From assembly GCF_921293095.1 (NCBI RefSeq), contig NC_060246.1, positions 136,276,198 through 136,340,197 of the forward strand: DNA of 64,000 nucleotides, given 5' to 3'. Positions within the stretch are counted from its first letter, which is position 1, and each line of letters opens with the position of its first letter. Below the pieces are notes generated by a model. It did no database searches and was not told where the DNA came from. It worked only from the letters and a program-made list of their open reading frames with translations. This DNA comes from Ischnura elegans. Lineage: Eukaryota > Arthropoda > Insecta > Odonata > Coenagrionidae. Below are positions 51,688 through 64,000 of this stretch, in pieces. The translations under genes were made by a program, and so were the position numbers.

Positions 51688-52322
51688 CCCTTAACCAGTG
51701 ACGTGCTATTCTTGTTGCACTACCAGTGACGTGCGGTCTAGGAGACCGCAGTAAAACAAAAATTCATAATACGTTGCAGAGTCACCTTTATTGTTTAGTT
51801 TAATTGTTCTTTGACTTCTAGACTATTATAAAACTTATATTTAATATTATGCATTCCAAATACGAACCAAATTTTTCGGTAAACATTTTTATTTGAAACA
51901 AGATCAATAAACTGATATCAAAAACACTTGAGTTATTATTTTTACTATGGTACTTTTTTTAATTAATTATCCACGTTATGCAACTAAAAATGTTTCCTTA
52001 CAAATTTATAATATAATTATTATTCTTGAAAAATCACCAGGAATTGTTTTGAACAACTTTTTGATTCATTTCCACCAGCATTAAGTTTATTGGATTTCCA
52101 ATTTACTGACGTGAGGTCTCACAGACCGCTACTCAAATTCAGTTTCAACTTTTCAGAAATAATTAACAAGAACGTTAAATTTTGAGAGTTCCATGTCCTT
52201 ATTATACAAAATTACGACGCTCACGATTATTATTGATATTTTGAAATGGCATTTTTGAAAATATTCATAATTTTAGAAACACCGCGGTCTCCCAGACCGG
52301 ACGTCGCGTCACCGGTTATGGG
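51688..52322. mobile_element. 635-bp piggyBac-type MITE
   Basis: The left end is preceded by TTAA (51684-51687) and starts CCCTTAACCAGTGACGTGC. The right end reads, on the minus strand, CCCATAACCGGTGACGCGAC and is followed on the plus strand by TTGA, one base away from TTAA. Ends starting CCC and flanked by TTAA are the piggyBac signature. The interior is AT-rich, has no transposase, and contains three copies of a palindromic module GGTCTnnnAGACC linked to TGACGTG (51733, 52113, 52285). Confidence 0.75.
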
Positions 52323-52440
52323 TTGATCAATCTTTCTAGCTTATGAGACTAAGATATTCGCAGTCAAACTGTGGATCGGAAGAGAAGCGTTTATAGCGAC
52401 CCCTCAGAGAGTTGCAGGGGGTGTGAGGAGAGATCCTCAC
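52323..52440. other. Noncoding spacer
   Basis: On the minus strand CTATAAACG near 52398-52390 resembles a TATA box, with CCACAGTTTGAC about 30 bp on; no gene is attached to it. Confidence 0.2.
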
Positions 52441-52830
52441 GGGGTATTGCACAGGTGGTTACCGATTAAGGTACCGAAAAGGGGTCAGTTGGATGCGTTC
52501 CAGCCAGCCGGATTTATGCCTTGCGCTCCACATTCGCCGTCTTGAGGCCCGTTCCAGCTTTGCCAAGTGACCTTTCCCACGGTTGGGAAGGAACCTGCTC
52601 CATTTCCACCGCTCAAAATCCGCAAGTGGGATGGCTTTAGGTACGTGACATTGGGCCATATAATCCTGCATGCAGCGGCGGCGCTGTCTCCCGACGATAG
52701 TTTGCCATAATTCCTGCGAGCCCATTCCCCCAAAAGTAATTTTCATCAGCTCTGGCCTACTTCGCTGGAGAATATGGGTTTGCTGGCCTATATATAACAG
52801 GTGCTTTTGCGTTAGCTCGCTAGCCCACAG
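52441..52830 (-). other. GC-richer island with overlapping unrecognised frames
   Basis: Two minus-strand frames of 95 and 82 codons overlap completely (52459-52746 and 52485-52733). The first is Arg/Trp-rich (FERWKWSRFLPNRGKGHLAK), the second has PNVTYLKPSHLRILSGG and PTVGKVTWQSWNGPQDGEC. Neither matches a family I know. The sharp change in composition against AT-rich flanks suggests an exon, an element fragment or an imported segment. Confidence 0.3.
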
Positions 52831-55800
52831 TCGTCATGGCTGGCCGTTGTCATCTCTCTCTCTCTCTTCATGGGGAAAAATATTTGCATGGTATATGACG
52901 CGCGTGCGCATAACGGGCTTTTTCAGTGTCTTCTTTTATTTCCCTCGGGAAAATTTTATGCTCCTCAAATGGGCGACCCAGTGAATAAAGTACTTATACG
53001 TACAAAGCGTGCAGAAAACAATCTGCATAGGTCAGCATTGAATTATTCCTTCAAAATTATTGATGTAAAATATATTTTATTCAAATTTTACTCAGAAATA
53101 TGTGATTAGCAAGTTATTTGATGGAAAAAAGCAACGTTGCAGTGTAAATGGGGTCTCAAATCACTATGAACTCATTTTATCCATTTAAAATAACAAAATG
53201 AACATTTTTGGGATATCGTAACCATCAGGAATATTGTAAGTACCAACCTTTTACTCCATTATTTTTTTATAACACAAGTCATTAGGTTTCTGAAAGTGTG
53301 GAAAATTGGAATTTGAGGAATAAAACTTTAAATACTCCTCACTACATGTTTTTATATCGGTTATAATACTTTAAAATTGTCTTAATAACTGACCAAATGA
53401 GTGGTTTTCGGAAACGGCAAGTAAGGGTTAAAAAAATATTTTTTCGTCGTTCAGGTGCATAAGCCATTTCATTTTACTCTTAAATAAAAAATGACCTGGC
53501 TTATATAGATATAAACAAAAGAAGTTGGAGTTAAAACTGTTATTTTGGATGTAGAGAATATCAATTCTTGGGATTTTCAAAATAATTCCTCTGATCAACG
53601 TAAAGCAAGGCACGCAATGATTGCGTTTGGTTCCAGTGACCATTATAAGGTCAGAATTATAACTAACCTAGATCATTTGTCCTCGAATTTTTTATTTAAT
53701 TTCGAAAAAAGATATAATTTATGCATGGAAGCTTTGGTTAGATGACACCTTTGAGCTTATGAGTAAATGCTTATGGGTTATTCAAAAGCATACCGGGCCA
53801 TTTACGAAAGAATTTTGTCCTTTTTTCTCTTGATAAAAGGATTCATAATACTATTACTCATTCATGTGCGTCGTAATGTCCATTTTCTTTTCTTAGCTAT
53901 TAAATATGTTTTCGTTTTGCGGCACCAGTCATAAAAAATGTGCCTTTTCATATCCACAAAGTGATACAGCAACAAAACGAGGAGAATTCCTTCAGAAAGT
54001 CAAAGTGAAATATTTTTAGAACCTCAATATTCGACAGCGATGTACCTACCACCACTAATGTTCACCGAATTTCCTGGAATTCCGCTCTGAAACTGAGCGT
54101 CAATAAATGAGAGTCCAATTGTGCGTCTTCCCAGAAGACATTAGCGGGCGAGCGTACAAGCATCCGATGTTATATATTTTTGAGGAAAAACAAGTCATCC
54201 TGCCGATTGTTTTCGTTTCAATATTTTTCCCTTCCGTTCCATCTCGCTTCTGATCTTGTGTTATTAGCGTTTATACGACATGGTATCCTCCGGGGAGCGA
54301 ATTATTTTTTTATTCTCCTCCCAGTTTGTAAGGCGCTGATCGTTTTGTTGGATAAGACGGGTGGTGGTGATCAGAGGCAGGATCGGAAATAGAAAGCAAA
54401 CAGAGCGAAACGAGCCATTGATGCCCGGCAGGGAAGTTTGTCTCCCCCTTTTCCTCCCCTTTGTACGGAAAGACTTCTATTTTCTGGAGATGGCGTATGG
54501 GGATGACGATAACAAGAGTACGTTTCGGTTAGCTAGGAAAGACCGATAGATCCCGAACCGATACTTCCTATAGGACCTATCTCTAGCAACATGGTCCTTT
54601 CTCTTCTTTCCAAATTGGCTTCTTTCCTATGCAGTATTACAGGGTAAATATTTATTTTTTATTTACACGAAAGTGCACACCCTTCATCTGAATACAATTA
54701 ACGTCAGGATATGAGGAAACGGCTATGGTATGATGCTTGAATCGAGAAAAAATTTGATGCGTGGCCCTCATAATCAATTGCATTGTTAAGTGACTTATAA
54801 AGAAAATTTTGATCCGTATTCTTTCAATAGTATGGAAAAACGTCTCTTTTGTCGTCATATCAGTAAGCTTATTTTGAACCTGGTAGTCAGCGTGCAGGAG
54901 TCCAAAATTATCAAAAATTTCGTTAAGTACCATCATTGACTCTAGAATATGAATTAAATATGAACAATGACTATCTAAAGGCAGGCGTAACCTTTTCTGC
55001 TAGTTTGTCTGACCAGAGTAGAAGTGTTAGTAATTTTACTGAAGATGCGATAGCTGCAGGTTGACTATTTTCGTCGATTCATTCTCGATAATAGCATACT
55101 CTTCAGTCCTGTAATGATTTTTTGCGAAAGAATATTATAATATAACTAATATAATAACTAATATAACTTCTAAAAGTAAGGACTTAATCTTCTCCGCAAA
55201 TTGGACCTCTCGCGAAAAAAATGTGACCTTGGCAGAGTAGAATTTATTTTAATAAAAACTTGATTCATTCTATATTTTAGGATTAAAGGAGGCAAAGAAA
55301 TAAATTTGCCCATCAAATGACTAAAATCTTTCAGATGCATAGGTTTTACATCCTGCTGTCAGTTTCCTTTTACTAATATAAAATCTTGGTTCAGGAAACA
55401 TACTCTTTGGAATTTGGTTTTTCAAATTCATTTTAAATTGGCCCTGATTTTCCTTTTGACCTACCCATACTTCATTAAAGAATGGTATTTGCCAATAATC
55501 GCAACGCATGAGAAAGAACTAAAAATGATCTATGCGGAGAACGTAGAAGAGAATGAGCCAGTTACAATGGCATCAATTTGTGCATGGGTAAAATATATTG
55601 GCGTTTCTAAGTCATTTTCTATATATTTATAATACAAGTAAGCATAAATAAAAATCATAAAAGTTGATGATGGGATGTGCTTTGAAAACGTTTTGATAAA
55701 CTGTTCCTCATATGCCTTGCATGCATCGTTACAAATTAGATTTATTAACACTACTATTTCAACCCTTCTTTATTAATTGGTTTGAGTTAATTTCTCTGTG

Positions 55801-57880
55801 GATCAATGACACAATTAATCAGTGGCAAATGAAGTCATAGTTTACATAGCTTACTGAAATTAAGAGGATTACAGTACTGAGTACTATTTATCAGCATTTC
55901 AAGTCAATAAAAACGTAAGTTAGGGAAAACCATGAAAGGTTCGTGCTGCATTGTTGTACATTAAGCCATTTGCTTCAAATTTGGGTACAGTGGGCTTCTA
56001 ACAATGTGCCAAGAGGAATGAAAAATTTCCATATTTCTATATTTACTCCTCCATCAAGTCAGACGCCGATTTATACAGGTATTTTTTTATTCCTTCTCCA
56101 TGCTAGTACTGCTATTGTTGATGAAATTCCTCCATTTTTTTGAGTTTCACGTATGCTGTTTTTATCCCACTAGCGGAAACACATCTCTCGTGGAAAAATA
56201 AGGGCGCCTTGAGTCAACATTCCCGTCTCCCCACCCCAAGTGAACGGCAAAATGGCGTGATTTGCTCTCGTGCCTCGATAAACAGAATTTAAGAAAAATA
56301 TTTCGCGTGCCGACGGAAGTATGATCTCACCAGTGGCAGGTTAAAGGATTTGTAAACATTTCACTCGACCGACTCTCATAAAATAAAAAATAAAGAGTTT
56401 AAAAAACGGGAGGTAAAAAAATGGAAAGCGTTCCGAAAAGGTCTCTAGTTTTAATTGAATTCAAGGAATTCAGCCGTTCTATCGTGGTTATGCAAATAAA
56501 AATAGTCGAGCCAGTAACAGGAAGCTTTGGAAAAAAGTCAATTAAATTCCATTGTTATCATTTCCTGAATGAAGAAATACTGATCGCCGCGCTCTTAATA
56601 ATAATGGAGAGCCGTGGAGTTGAGAAACAATAACAAATTGTGAAAAGAGCAAAATCCTGAGCATGCATAGAGAATAAGATTTGCCGCGATAGAGAAAAAA
56701 AAGCAGATGTGCTAAACGTCCCTAGGAGTACTTGTGATTTTTTTGGGGTGGATGAAAGGTGAATCCCAAATTCAAAAATTAAATGAAGAACGAGCTCAAG
56801 ATTACCGCCTATATTTTTTAGGAGGAAAATATTAAAACACAAACTCAGTTAACATGGAGATTTTGTTTTTCTGTAACAAGATCCAAGGGAGCTGAGGAAA
56901 TCGTAAATGTCATGACTTCCCTAAATTCCTGGAATATAGGAAGGGCTGTGAAATCGAAGACTCAATCAAATGAAATTTTTCGAATTTATTTCATGAACAC
57001 CCGCAACCTTTTTAAGGCTTTTAGCAATTGAGCAATTAATATATTGATTAATCCAAGATATACAATTGGAAGCACTTAATATAGTTAAAATAGCTGGAAA
57101 TTCCTCGGGTTTCTCAATATGCGAATGACTTTGCATTTACCAACTACGTATGTTTCATCAGGCTTCATCAACTGTGCATGTATGTGATATTATCATGGCT
57201 CATTACCGGGGCTCTAAGGTTCACACTTGAATCTGGTTCTGAAGTTCTGAGATAGTAGGTTCTGATGTCAAAGTCCTGAAAAACCATTATTCTTAACACA
57301 GCAATCATTTCTCAGGTTCCATTCATTCATCATTTGCGGAGATTGTAATTATATCTTTAGATGAGATAAGCATCAATTTTGAAAATGCATTGGTATAAGT
57401 TTCATAATGGCTCTCTCATGTAGAACCGTGGAGACGATGGCGTAAACGCTGGTCACATGTTAAATGTTACATCTGGCGTAAACGTGAGCCCCGAACTTTT
57501 AAATGCGGTTATGTGAGTACCTTTAATATGCTCTAGTATTTCATCCGATACTTAGACGATCCTAAGTTATTTCCAAAATAGTATCCAATAATTTAATGAT
57601 ATATTATAGTTACTTTTGATAAAAACTATATTATAATAGTCTAAGAAAATGGTGCTCTTGATTTGAGATAGTTGGATGCTGTTTTAAATTTTATTGAGAC
57701 TAATATTCTATGGGATGCTCTCTTAATATAAGAAAATAATATAGGCACCTATTTCAGAGGGGCTAATTTTAAACCAAGTGGGCTACTCTTCATTTTTGAA
57801 GATCTTTTTTTCAGTGTATTTTTTACTGAATTTACTTTTGACAGGATTACAATGAGTATATAAGCCATGAGGAATGGTTC
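52831..57880. other. AT-rich stretch, about 5 kb
   Basis: No gene supported. A (CT)n tract sits at 52854-52868. Frames such as 54652-54936 (minus, 94 codons) and 56558-56842 (minus, 94 codons) have no motif I can identify. 55136-55170 holds short ATATAACTA repeats. Confidence 0.4.
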
Positions 57881-57889
57881 GCATAAGGG

Positions 57890-58330
57890 AGAGGAATGTC
57901 CAACTCCGCGGGGTGTCTAGTAGTGGGCGGGTGTGTTAAACAGGGCCCGCAGAAGAAGCGGCGGTGGGTGGTCAGAGCAAAGGATTGTGGGCAAGGACGA
58001 CGACGACGCATGAGTGCACGTCATCCGTGTCGAACAATTGTCGGGACAATAACCGCTCCCCCGTGCGAACACGCGCACGATCGTGTGAGAGGAGAGAACC
58101 CCCCACGGCTGCTGCAAGCTGTAAAAGGGAGGAGTTGGCCAATCTGCGGCGGGAATAGGCCCGCTGAGCGAATCGAGTGAGCGGGATTTTAGTGGGGGGA
58201 GGGTTTTTGAGAGAAAGGGATCGGGTTGGCATTCGGGTAAGCAAATAGGTTTACCCGTTCGGGGGTTGAGCGGTAGGTTCGCGTGGGGGAGAGAAATAGG
58301 ACGTTTTGTGGGCGTACGAAGAAGCAATTT
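57890..58330. promoter_or_regulatory. CpG-rich island
   Basis: A sharply bounded GC- and CpG-rich block (CAGAAGAAGCGGCGGTGGG, GACGACGACGCATGAGTGC, GTGCGAACACGCGCACGATC) within AT-rich DNA. It contains GTTGGCCAATC, an inverted CCAAT-type motif, near 58132. Frames up to about 150 codons are open on both strands, consistent with a composition effect. A promoter or 5' exon, possibly for the KCTD-like transcript on the minus strand, is a reasonable guess only. Confidence 0.3.
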
Positions 58331-58393
58331 TCTCGAATGGGGCAAACGGACAAACTTGTCGTCTGTCATACACATACCACATCAAACCCTCGG

Positions 58394-58426
58394 ACTCTCT
58401 CTCTCTCTCTATCTATCTCTTTCTCC
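58394..58426. repeat. CT-rich microsatellite
   Basis: (CT)n followed by ATCTATCTCT; pyrimidine-rich DNA continues to about 58550. Confidence 0.85.
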
Positions 58427-58559
58427 TTCCCCAATACCCTTTCTCCAAAATCCCACCCATCCTCTCCCGTATTCGTTTTCCTTTACTACCTCATTCCTTT
58501 CCTCTCTCACATATCCACTCGCCCTTCCTCCCTCCATCTTCTCGGGGGGACGATAAAAA

Positions 58560-61500
58560 AAAGGTTGATGAGCCGAGTGCGCACTATATTGATGGCCGTC
58601 CGAAATACTAAATCTCGTTTACTGCTCTTTCCCTGCCTTCCCTCTCTTTACACTCTTCTCTCGCTCTCTCAATGCCACGCGTGTCCACGTCCGATTTTTT
58701 AACCATGCATCGTCCTCTATTTGCTTACGTGTTCAGGCCGCAGCCAATAAAAAAGAGAGCTTTTGCCACTCAGATTTAACGACTGAATGCGGAGGACAGA
58801 GGTTCGCGGAGGAGTGCATTAAGGCAAATCACATTCGACAGGACTAATCATTGATAACCTCATTGTGTGGTGACGACTGATGAGAGGCAAGGACTACACA
58901 TGATGTTCTTTTTTATAACTAATTAGATTTCGACATTCCTCGACTTGTTCGCTTTTTTTTCACATTTTTATCAATGGAAATGTTCTCTGTTCCCAGGATT
59001 CTCAACAGTCTCATATATCTCGTGGTCTAAGCGTATTCGTCAAATTCATTTATTAAAGCGTTTTATTAGAGAATGGAGGCCACATGTCCAAAAGCATTAG
59101 CACTGAAGAGTCTCTGGTTCAATTATCGGGTGAAACCCTTGGAAGCCCCGTCAAATAAATTCTCAAAGTGTAGGTGGCCCGTGAAAAGGAACTGGGCTCC
59201 TTCCGTGTGAATTTCATACGTCCGTGGCTAAGCTCGGGATGAGCTCTACCCGCACCTGTACAAAACCAAATTTCGGGTTTAATTACTGAGGGATTGAGTG
59301 CAGCATTAACATTATTTGTTGTGAATGGGAAACACTTGTCATTGCATCCCGTTCTTAGGTCTAACAATGTTTTGATTTTTAATCCAGTTGATTTTATTTC
59401 CTGATAATCAACGTAAGATAAATATTAGCATCCATAGTACCCCTGGATATATTAAAAAAATTGGGGAACTTTTTTTGATTTTAGTCCTTCTGCCTTGCAT
59501 TTTTCAAGGAAAATATTTTGTGGTTTGTGCGAAAGCAGAGGGCAGCATCGCGAATATGCTGGACGAGTGTTATGTCTTTTTGGAAAAATAATAAATTTTC
59601 TCCCTACTAGCAGTTCCTTTTAAAAATGAATTCTGAATTTAAATAATTCAATCCTCTTTTCAGAGACCGATTGCTCCCTAGAAAGGCGCGGTAATTTTAT
59701 TTTAAGAAAATAAGTTCACGGTTGTTCCACTTTACAATATTTAATATATCCATCCATTTTAAATATATCCATCGTGTGCCTTTCATTTTTATATTGATAA
59801 GAAATGAAACTCAACAGTTTTGTTTTTAATTCATATTTTTACTCGGGCAAATGCCTAATGAATGCTGTGGTATTCAGACTTACTCGCCAGGCGATTTCTT
59901 GGTTGGTTCGCAGTACCAAGTCTTTTACCAAGAGGGAGTCCTTCGCTTTCTTTTGTGCTCATGGAAATATCACCCTCATCATTTCATTTTGCGTGTAGCA
60001 CGACTGGAAATCACGCTGTGCAGATACCGCTCGAGAATTATATCTTCTGCGGCATTAGTTTATTCAGCATTCGGTGTTATCTTAGATCTAAATCTGCTCA
60101 CACGCGACCTCTCCACCCGCTAAATATCGGGTATCAGCGAAATCTTCCACGAAAAGCTTTTAAGCCTTCGAGCTGTGGAGGAAGTGGAGAGAGATTAGCG
60201 GGCATTATAGTCTTCCTTATCTCAAAGATATGACATGGGAGTCACGAACGTGAGAAAGCGTGGCATTGGAACTTTTCGCGTAATTTCAAACGCTAAAAAA
60301 TACTTCGAAAGGGAGTCAAGGGCAACGGAGAGCGCGAAATTTAGTTCTATTTTCCTGAAAATAGTGAATTAGTGGAACTATTTGGTCATGGTTTAAACCC
60401 CGTTGGTGGTTGAAAATTAGCATGGAAAGCCCAATCGCTTATTGTCTTACTTGTTGTATAAAGGGCACTTAAAGAACATATCTTCCTTCATCAGATGAGA
60501 CGTTAAGCCGTGGTCCCATTGAATCTTTTGAATATGAGTAGACTAACCAGGAGAATACCCGATACTTTCCATTCTTCCCCATTTACGAGAATTAATAATA
60601 ATATGCATTCAACTCATAAATACAATGTTTATTAGCACATGTATAATATGGAACATAGGTACTCCATTGGAATGATGATTCCGTTTTGGGGTTACCGATC
60701 TGTGTTACCGATTGATATTTGGGATATGATGGGTGCTACATATTTGAACAACGAAGTCTCAATAGTGAACAAAGGAATCTCAATTTTGCAACAAAAAAAA
60801 ATCCAAGAGTCTTTTTAGAAAGTAAGCCAATATGTTATCTCTCGGCCGCCATCTTTAAATATCGGTATTTCCATGGTGATTTTGGTTGCTGACTCATCAA
60901 AAGGCGTCTATATGTGGGGTGGATAATGAAATGTTTCAAGTAGACATGAATGAATATCAAAATACACCCCTGAATATCTTGATGGTGGAGAAATACATCT
61001 TTTTCATTTCAATGTAGAGAATCATACGGATCCCAAGGCTGCATTTGAGAACAAGGGATTTCAATATTGCGAGTCAATATCATCGCGATTCCCTCGGCTT
61101 TTGCTCGTTTCCACATTTCATTCGTCAAACTTCAAAATCCCCCTTTATCCACTTTAGCCGCCTTTCATATGGAGTTGCTGTCGATATGAGAGTGCTGCCC
61201 TCTCAAGGACGATCGTACTTGGCTGACCTAGTTATCCGTAAATTGCCTGCTCTCGGTCTCTTTGACGGAGGAAACAAAACGCAAGAGGGATAAAAGACTA
61301 AAAATGCAGCATTTGATGAAGAAAAAAGGAAGAAATCGGGAAATGGTACTACCGCCTAATGGTCGATTAAAAAATGGAGCGGTGAAGAAATTACGACCCC
61401 CGCAAAATGTGGGATAGATTTTTCCCTTTTGCAATGAGATCCTAAAACAAAGATTCATTTCGGTTCATTCTCTGGCGTCTTCGGTTTTTCGGTTCATCCA

Positions 61501-64000
61501 CCGTAGAATTGGAGGGAGAGTTTCATGCACAGCTTGAAACAGTGACAGAGAGAATTTTCTGGCAGTAGCTCTTTTTGAATCTAATAAATAAGAGCTCTTA
61601 GGAACATTTTCAAGTTATGGCTGCCATTTTATATTCACCAAAAACTATGCTCGAGCGATGCTAAGATCATAGGCAAATGCACTAAAAGTGTTTCATTACT
61701 CTACTGCAATGTGAAAAAATGAAAAACGAAATAAGGAAAACGAATAGACCCTTAAATAGTGCACCAATTCATGGCACTACAATATGGAATAAAAAATTTT
61801 GCATGAATCAAAATTATTCCAAATGATTCGTGTCATTCGTATTCAACTGTACTTATTAATCATCCAGCAATTCATCATACTTTGTATTATTAGCTATAGG
61901 TATAATATTCTCATAGCGAAAAACGTCAATTGGACCGCTGCTTAACTCCACATCTGGTGAAGGGAGAGACGTTAGTGCCCTACAATTAGCGGGCAAGCAA
62001 AAAAGCTATTGTGCTTTCCATACATGAGTTAAACCTCAAATGGGATTTAAATAATGACCATCAGGTTTAAAACATTGTTCCAAAAAATAATGTAATCCTC
62101 TTTTGTTGAAAACCCCTAATAAGAATCTGAAGAAGTCGGCAGTACTGTAAGAGAAAAGTTTGTTGTTATTTAAAACACGCATTCAAAAGTTAATTCATGT
62201 CCTTTATTTAAAATCGAATTGATTTCAAAATAGCTGTTCCCAGCCCAAATCTCAGAAAAAAGTAGATAAAATACGTATCACATGGTTAATTGACACAAAT
62301 ATATGCGTACGATCGTCCAGGAAATAAAGTAGTTTTATGTATGAAATATTAACATGTATCGTAATTTTGAAATGGATTCGTTGCAGCAATGATGAAATTG
62401 TCTTGCCGCCGCAGTGACCTGTGCATGTACATCGATTTCTCCATTATTTCATGATTAAACTGCATAAGGGAAAATGCAACAAAAAAATAGCCTTTCAAAT
62501 TGGCTCAGCAAAATTTGCTGTGGCTATGGTGTGCCAACATAGTCTCGGCGTCGTTGTTAATCCCAACGGGAATGGATAGAGTCACGCTTTGCCATGCAAT
62601 CAAAAAGGTTATGTAGCATGAGTGCCCGCAACTCTTCCATGAAAATTTATATTAGGTGAGCTTAGCAGGTACACATGTACACGCGATGGTAAAAAAAACT
62701 GTGGTGCTCAGTAGCGATGTATATTATATAAAATAAATTAATATTATATTATTCAAAATATAATTATATTTTATTTTAACCTGAATAAAGGTATTAATCG
62801 GTATAACCTCTCAGATAGAGGCCTGAAGATCTTCAGTTATGAAAGATGAGCAATTCACCCTTTTTCGAGTGTACTGAGATAGAGAGAAGTCCTGTGCTGA
62901 ACCTGACTCTTGACTTGAATTGGCTACTAGTGAACCGTTTATATCCCTAGCGTTTTTATACTCCAACTTGAATTGACGTCTGCATTGTTTATTCTTGCCG
63001 TAATTTTAAGTTATGATCGCCCGGTGGCTTTTAACCATTTTCAACTGTTAGCCTTCTATTTCGCTCTCTGTAACTACTCACTAAGGTTCCACGGTGACAT
63101 AATTTAATAGTAAAACGCAGTAGTTAATTGAAAATGGTTCTAGGGTCGGCTCAAGCAGCTGTACAATATAAAAATATGGGTTGCGTGATAACATAGCAAA
63201 AATAAAAAGAAAACTTAGGTTCGCCATCATACGATTATTAAAAGTTTTTTTCCCATTAAAAATTTAATTGATATAAAAGCACAATGTGTAATTATAGATG
63301 GCACTGTACTCGGCTAAAATGATTAGTTTAAAATATATTGATTGAATTTTCCACATTATATGCCCCCTCCAAATTTGTTTTTTTTTTAATATGGATAGAT
63401 GCCACTCATGAAATTAACCTTTTTTTAAGGTCACAACAAAATAGGAGGTTTGTTAGGAGGTCCATGGTGGTAGCTATCTTTTAATATAAATTCGAATTAA
63501 ATGTGAATAAGAGCGATTATCGGTATCTGGCAAAAATTGTAATGGCAAACCCATAACACTTGATGGCTCTAATCGACTGATTCCGGTTCCGGAAAGTTCG
63601 TATGCTGTTGCTTTTTTTCAAACTGGAAATTTTAATCCGAATGGATTGAATCCTCACAAAGAAGTAGAATTATCTACATTTAATTAAAATTTACTAACAA
63701 AATATTTCCATTGCTAATTCATTATTTCCCATTTTAACGGTGAATTAATTTTTCAGGAATATCTGCATTTGGTTACTGCAGCACCGTCAACTTGCAAGTG
63801 AAATTAGTTTTCTCCTCGCTAACCCTGTAAACCCTTATTTCTTATAACACCCAACACACATTCCCAGTTTTACCTCATCACTCTAGCTAGTTTCTCCGTA
63901 GCCAACCCCGCATTTGACGTGGTAACGCTATACAGGGTTGAAATTGTTTTGTCGAACAGTTTTCTTGATTATGCCATAATATGGCGAAACTGGTTGCTCG
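58560..64000. other. AT-rich stretch to the window end
   Basis: About 5.4 kb without a supportable gene. The frames at 59851-60233 overlap in three phases and none is recognisable. 62718-62781 is almost pure A/T with an imperfect inverted repeat (AAAATAAATTAATATTATAT / ATATAATTATATTTTATTTT). Nothing else is seen. Confidence 0.4.

Noticed and set aside
57917-58375. 152-codon minus-strand frame in the CpG island
   Set aside because: Arg/Pro/Ser-rich with other frames equally open; no domain recognised and no BTB/T1 signature.

Overview
The window looks like AT-rich, gene-poor nuclear DNA from an arthropod, most likely an insect. The signs are spliced coding exons with consensus GT/AG sites, a Penelope-like retroelement fragment, piggyBac-type and other MITE-like elements, and many microsatellites. 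I cannot name the species. No bacterial gene layout, operon, CRISPR array, rRNA or functional tRNA gene was found.

The only host gene I can support is on the minus strand. Its last two coding exons (44370-44671 and 42025-42148) encode the C-terminal H1 domain of a KCTD8/12/16-family protein, the BTB/T1 proteins that act as auxiliary subunits of GABA-B receptors. The protein stops right after H1, as KCTD12 does. The exons are GC-rich (about 89 of the first 100 codons end in G or C) and sit in AT-rich introns. The BTB/T1 exon was not found in the 19 kb upstream, so it probably lies beyond position 64000.

Layout: 1-9 kb is AT-rich noncoding DNA with a TIR element, a 184-bp direct repeat pair and small foldbacks. 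9-16 kb is dense in repeats: a 495-bp MITE-like element, a second TIR element, a Penelope-like GIY-YIG remnant with a decayed hammerhead-like motif, a coiled-coil ORF1-like remnant, and tandem repeats. 16-29 kb is mainly featureless DNA with purine or pyrimidine islands, hairpins and a degenerate tandem array. 29-42 kb is strongly pyrimidine-biased on the plus strand and ends at the 3' end of the KCTD gene; it includes two CpG-rich patches. 42-44.7 kb holds the KCTD exons. 44.7-46.3 kb is a 1.57-kb nonautonomous DNA transposon with 16-bp perfect TIRs, only 64 bp from the KCTD splice acceptor. 46.3-64 kb is mostly AT-rich and is presumably the upstream KCTD intron. It carries a tRNA-derived SINE-like unit, a foldback, a 635-bp piggyBac-type MITE, and three GC-rich islands of unknown role.

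Most open reading frames over 60 codons are low-complexity by-products of pyrimidine- or purine-rich DNA and are not annotated as genes. No operating multi-gene system is evident; the interesting content is the KCTD gene and the repeat structures around it.
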